Source of the DNA: Rhodoferax aquaticus | Lineage (GTDB): Bacteria > Pseudomonadota > Gammaproteobacteria > Burkholderiales > Burkholderiaceae_C | DNA: 64,000 nucleotides | Assembly: GCF_006974105.1 (NCBI RefSeq) | Contig: NZ_CP036282.1 | Location: 4,154,001 to 4,218,000 of the forward strand | Reading direction: 5' to 3' | Shown here: one piece after another, positions 62,357 to 64,000 of the stretch | Layout: every line of letters starts with the position of its first letter | How positions within the stretch are numbered: the stretch's first letter is position 1 | Made by a program: the position numbers and the translations under genes | The notes under the pieces: model-generated | The model's database searches: none | Seen by the model: only the letters and a program-made list of their open reading frames with translations | Told to the model about the DNA's origin: nothing

Positions 62357-64000
62357 TCTTGCAAGACCGCTGCGTGCAACTGGGCGTGAAGCTGGTGTTT
62401 GAAGTCGACGCCGAGTCAGACTTGCAGTACCCAGATGCCGACTTGGTCATTGCCAGCGATGGTATTAACTCCCGCATCCGCAGCCGCTACGAAGCCGTGT
62501 TCAAACCCGATGTGGTGGTGCGCCCCAACCGCTTCATTTGGTTGGGTACCCATAAGCTGTATGACGCATTCACCTTCTTGTTTGAGAAAACCGAGCACGG
62601 CTGGTTCCAAGCGCACATCTACAAGTTTGACGAAAACACCACCACCTTTATTGTGGAATGCCCCGAGCATGTGTGGCTGGCGCACGGCCTGGACAAGGCC
62701 GACCAAGAACAATCCATCGCTTTCTGTGAGAAGGTATTTGCCGACAACTTACAAGGCGCCAAGCTCATGACCAACGCGCGCCATTTGCGCGGCTCGGCAT
62801 GGCTGAACTTCCAGCGCGTGAAGTGCGAAGAGTGGTCCCACTTTAACGGCCGCAGCCATGTGGTGCTGATGGGCGACGCCGTACACACCGCGCACTTTGC
62901 CATTGGCTCGGGCACCAAGTTGGCTATTGAAGACGCCATTGAACTCACCCGCCAGTTCATTGAGCTGGGCGACAGTGCAGAGCAAATTCCTAAAGTGCTA
63001 GCCCGCTACCAAGCGCTGCGCAATGTAGATGTGCTGCGTTTGCAAAACGCGGCTTGGAATGCGATGGAGTGGTTTGAGGTGTGCGGTGAGCGCTACTGCG
63101 ACCAGCTGGAAGCGCCGCAATTCATGTACTCCATGCTCACCCGCAGCCAACGCATCAGCCACGAAAACCTGCGCTTGCGCGATGCCAAATGGCTGGGCGG
63201 CTTTGAGTCCTGGTTTGCCAAGCGTGCGGGCATGCACATTGCCGATGGCAAGGCGGCCCCACCGCCCATGTTTACCCCCTACACCGTGCGTGGCCTCACA
63301 CTCAAAAACCGCGTCGTCGTGTCGCCCATGGCGCAGTACTCTGCAGTAGACGGCGTGGCGGGTGACTACCACTTGGTGCACCTGGGCGCACGCGCCATGG
63401 GTGGTGCGGCCATGGTGTTTGCCGAGATGACCTGCGTGAGCCCTGAAGGCCGCATCACCCCCGGCTGCCCCGGTATGTATGCACCAGCCCACACCGTGGC
63501 GTGGAAGCGCATAGTGGATTGGGTGCACGCCAATACCGACGCCAAGTTCGCCATGCAAATTGGCCACGCAGGCGCAAAAGCGTCGACCCGCTTGGCGTGG
63601 GAAGGCATCGACAAACCCTTGGCGTCAGGCAACTGGCCTTTGCTGTCGGCCTCCGAGCAGCAGTACCTGCCCGGTGTGAGCCAAACCGCCAAAGCCATGA
63701 CGCAAGCAGACATGGACCTGGTGCTGGCCCAGTTTGTCACCAGCACCAAGGCAGCGGCTGAGATTGGCGTGGACTGGCTGGAGCTGCACTGCGCACACGG
63801 CTACTTGCTCTCCAGCTTTATCTCGCCACTCACCAACCAGCGCACCGACCAATATGGCGGCAGCTTAGAAAACCGCCTGCGCTTCCCACTGCAGGTGTTT
63901 ACCGCCGTGCGCGCGGCCTGGCCCGCAGACCGCCCCATGTCGGTACGTATTTCTGCGCACGACTGGGTGGAAGGCGGCATCACCCCGAGCGACGCGGTAG
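62053..64000 (+). CDS. Salicylyl-CoA 5-hydroxylase / 2-aminobenzoyl-CoA monooxygenase-reductase-like, partial
   Basis: The frame is open from ATG 62053 to the window end (649 codons). Residues 1-390 are a flavin monooxygenase: FAD site [17 protein letters not shown], and the second FAD motif [20 protein letters not shown]. From about residue 400 an Old Yellow Enzyme domain starts ([37 protein letters not shown]), with [17 protein letters not shown] later. This fusion is that of bifunctional salicylyl-CoA 5-hydroxylase or 2-aminobenzoyl-CoA monooxygenase/reductase, used in aerobic CoA-dependent breakdown of aromatic acids. The C-terminal end lies beyond the window. Its 5' end is duplicated at 47414. 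Confidence 0.88.
   Translation, partial: MNIVCIGGGPSGLYFALLMKRHNPSHDITVVERNKPYDTFGWGVVFSDATMDNMRQWDPETAAEIQQAFNHWDDIELGFKGETIRSGGHGFVGIGRKKLLNILQDRCVQLGVKLVFEVDAESDLQYPDADLVIASDGINSRIRSRYEAVFKPDVVVRPNRFIWLGTHKLYDAFTFLFEKTEHGWFQAHIYKFDENTTTFIVECPEHVWLAHGLDKADQEQSIAFCEKVFADNLQGAKLMTNARHLRGSAWLNFQRVKCEEWSHFNGRSHVVLMGDAVHTAHFAIGSGTKLAIEDAIELTRQFIELGDSAEQIPKVLARYQALRNVDVLRLQNAAWNAMEWFEVCGERYCDQLEAPQFMYSMLTRSQRISHENLRLRDAKWLGGFESWFAKRAGMHIADGKAAPPPMFTPYTVRGLTLKNRVVVSPMAQYSAVDGVAGDYHLVHLGARAMGGAAMVFAEMTCVSPEGRITPGCPGMYAPAHTVAWKRIVDWVHANTDAKFAMQIGHAGAKASTRLAWEGIDKPLASGNWPLLSASEQQYLPGVSQTAKAMTQADMDLVLAQFVTSTKAAAEIGVDWLELHCAHGYLLSSFISPLTNQRTDQYGGSLENRLRFPLQVFTAVRAAWPADRPMSVRISAHDWVEGGITPSDAV

Overview
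The window looks like a chromosomal segment of a betaproteobacterium, most likely Burkholderiales/Comamonadaceae. This is inferred from moderately high GC, the flg gene order, a phytochrome/heme oxygenase pair, the amino acid and CoA-ester genes, and a short dispersed repeat of a type I associate with Comamonadaceae. No rRNA, tRNA, CRISPR array or complete insertion sequence was seen.

Region 1 (1-9344) is the distal part of a flagellar operon, flgE(partial)-F-G-H-I-J-K-L, closed by an HDOD-domain protein. Region 2 (9347-12836) holds an orphan AlgX/AlgJ-like acetyltransferase, an S66 LD-carboxypeptidase and three decayed gene ends (GFA-like, GNAT, HD phosphohydrolase). Region 3 (12837-19465) is a signalling block: a 1515-residue CheB-CheR-PAS-GGDEF-EAL fusion, a bacteriophytochrome photosensory module without an output domain, and its biliverdin-making heme oxygenase. 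Region 4 (19641-45995) is mixed housekeeping and accessory genes. These include a MocR regulator divergent from an aminotransferase/GST/PhzF/threonine-dehydratase-like set, two histidine kinases without nearby response regulators, an ammonium transporter, a MerR-controlled cation exporter, a SUMF1-fold protein, a creatininase, a B12/radical-SAM enzyme, DsbD, an M48 lipoprotein protease, a Cys-type sulfatase and the DbpA RNA helicase.

Region 5 (46149-62053) is the most unusual part. A long minus-strand gene set reads HlyB-type ABC exporter, HlyD-type adaptor, then three successive pairs of a small membrane or periplasmic protein gene followed by a FrpC-like gene. Each FrpC-like protein has an unrelated N-terminal domain joined to a near-identical 272-residue block that matches the self-processing module of Neisseria FrpC and carries an Asp-Pro site. 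Only the last pair continues into a full RTX protein, with 5.4 near-identical 486-bp repeats. The other two stop just after the module, each in an antisense remnant of an XRE-type regulator. This arrangement suggests a silent-cassette store of toxin or effector heads with partner genes, able to recombine through the shared module onto one exported RTX tail.

The locus lies between 0.41-kb direct repeats of the promoter and 5' end of a salicylyl-CoA 5-hydroxylase-like gene. The left copy is a chimeric pseudogene and the right copy is the intact gene that runs off the window. A truncated TnsA-like endonuclease gene sits beside the left copy. Together these point to an acquired, rearranged island.
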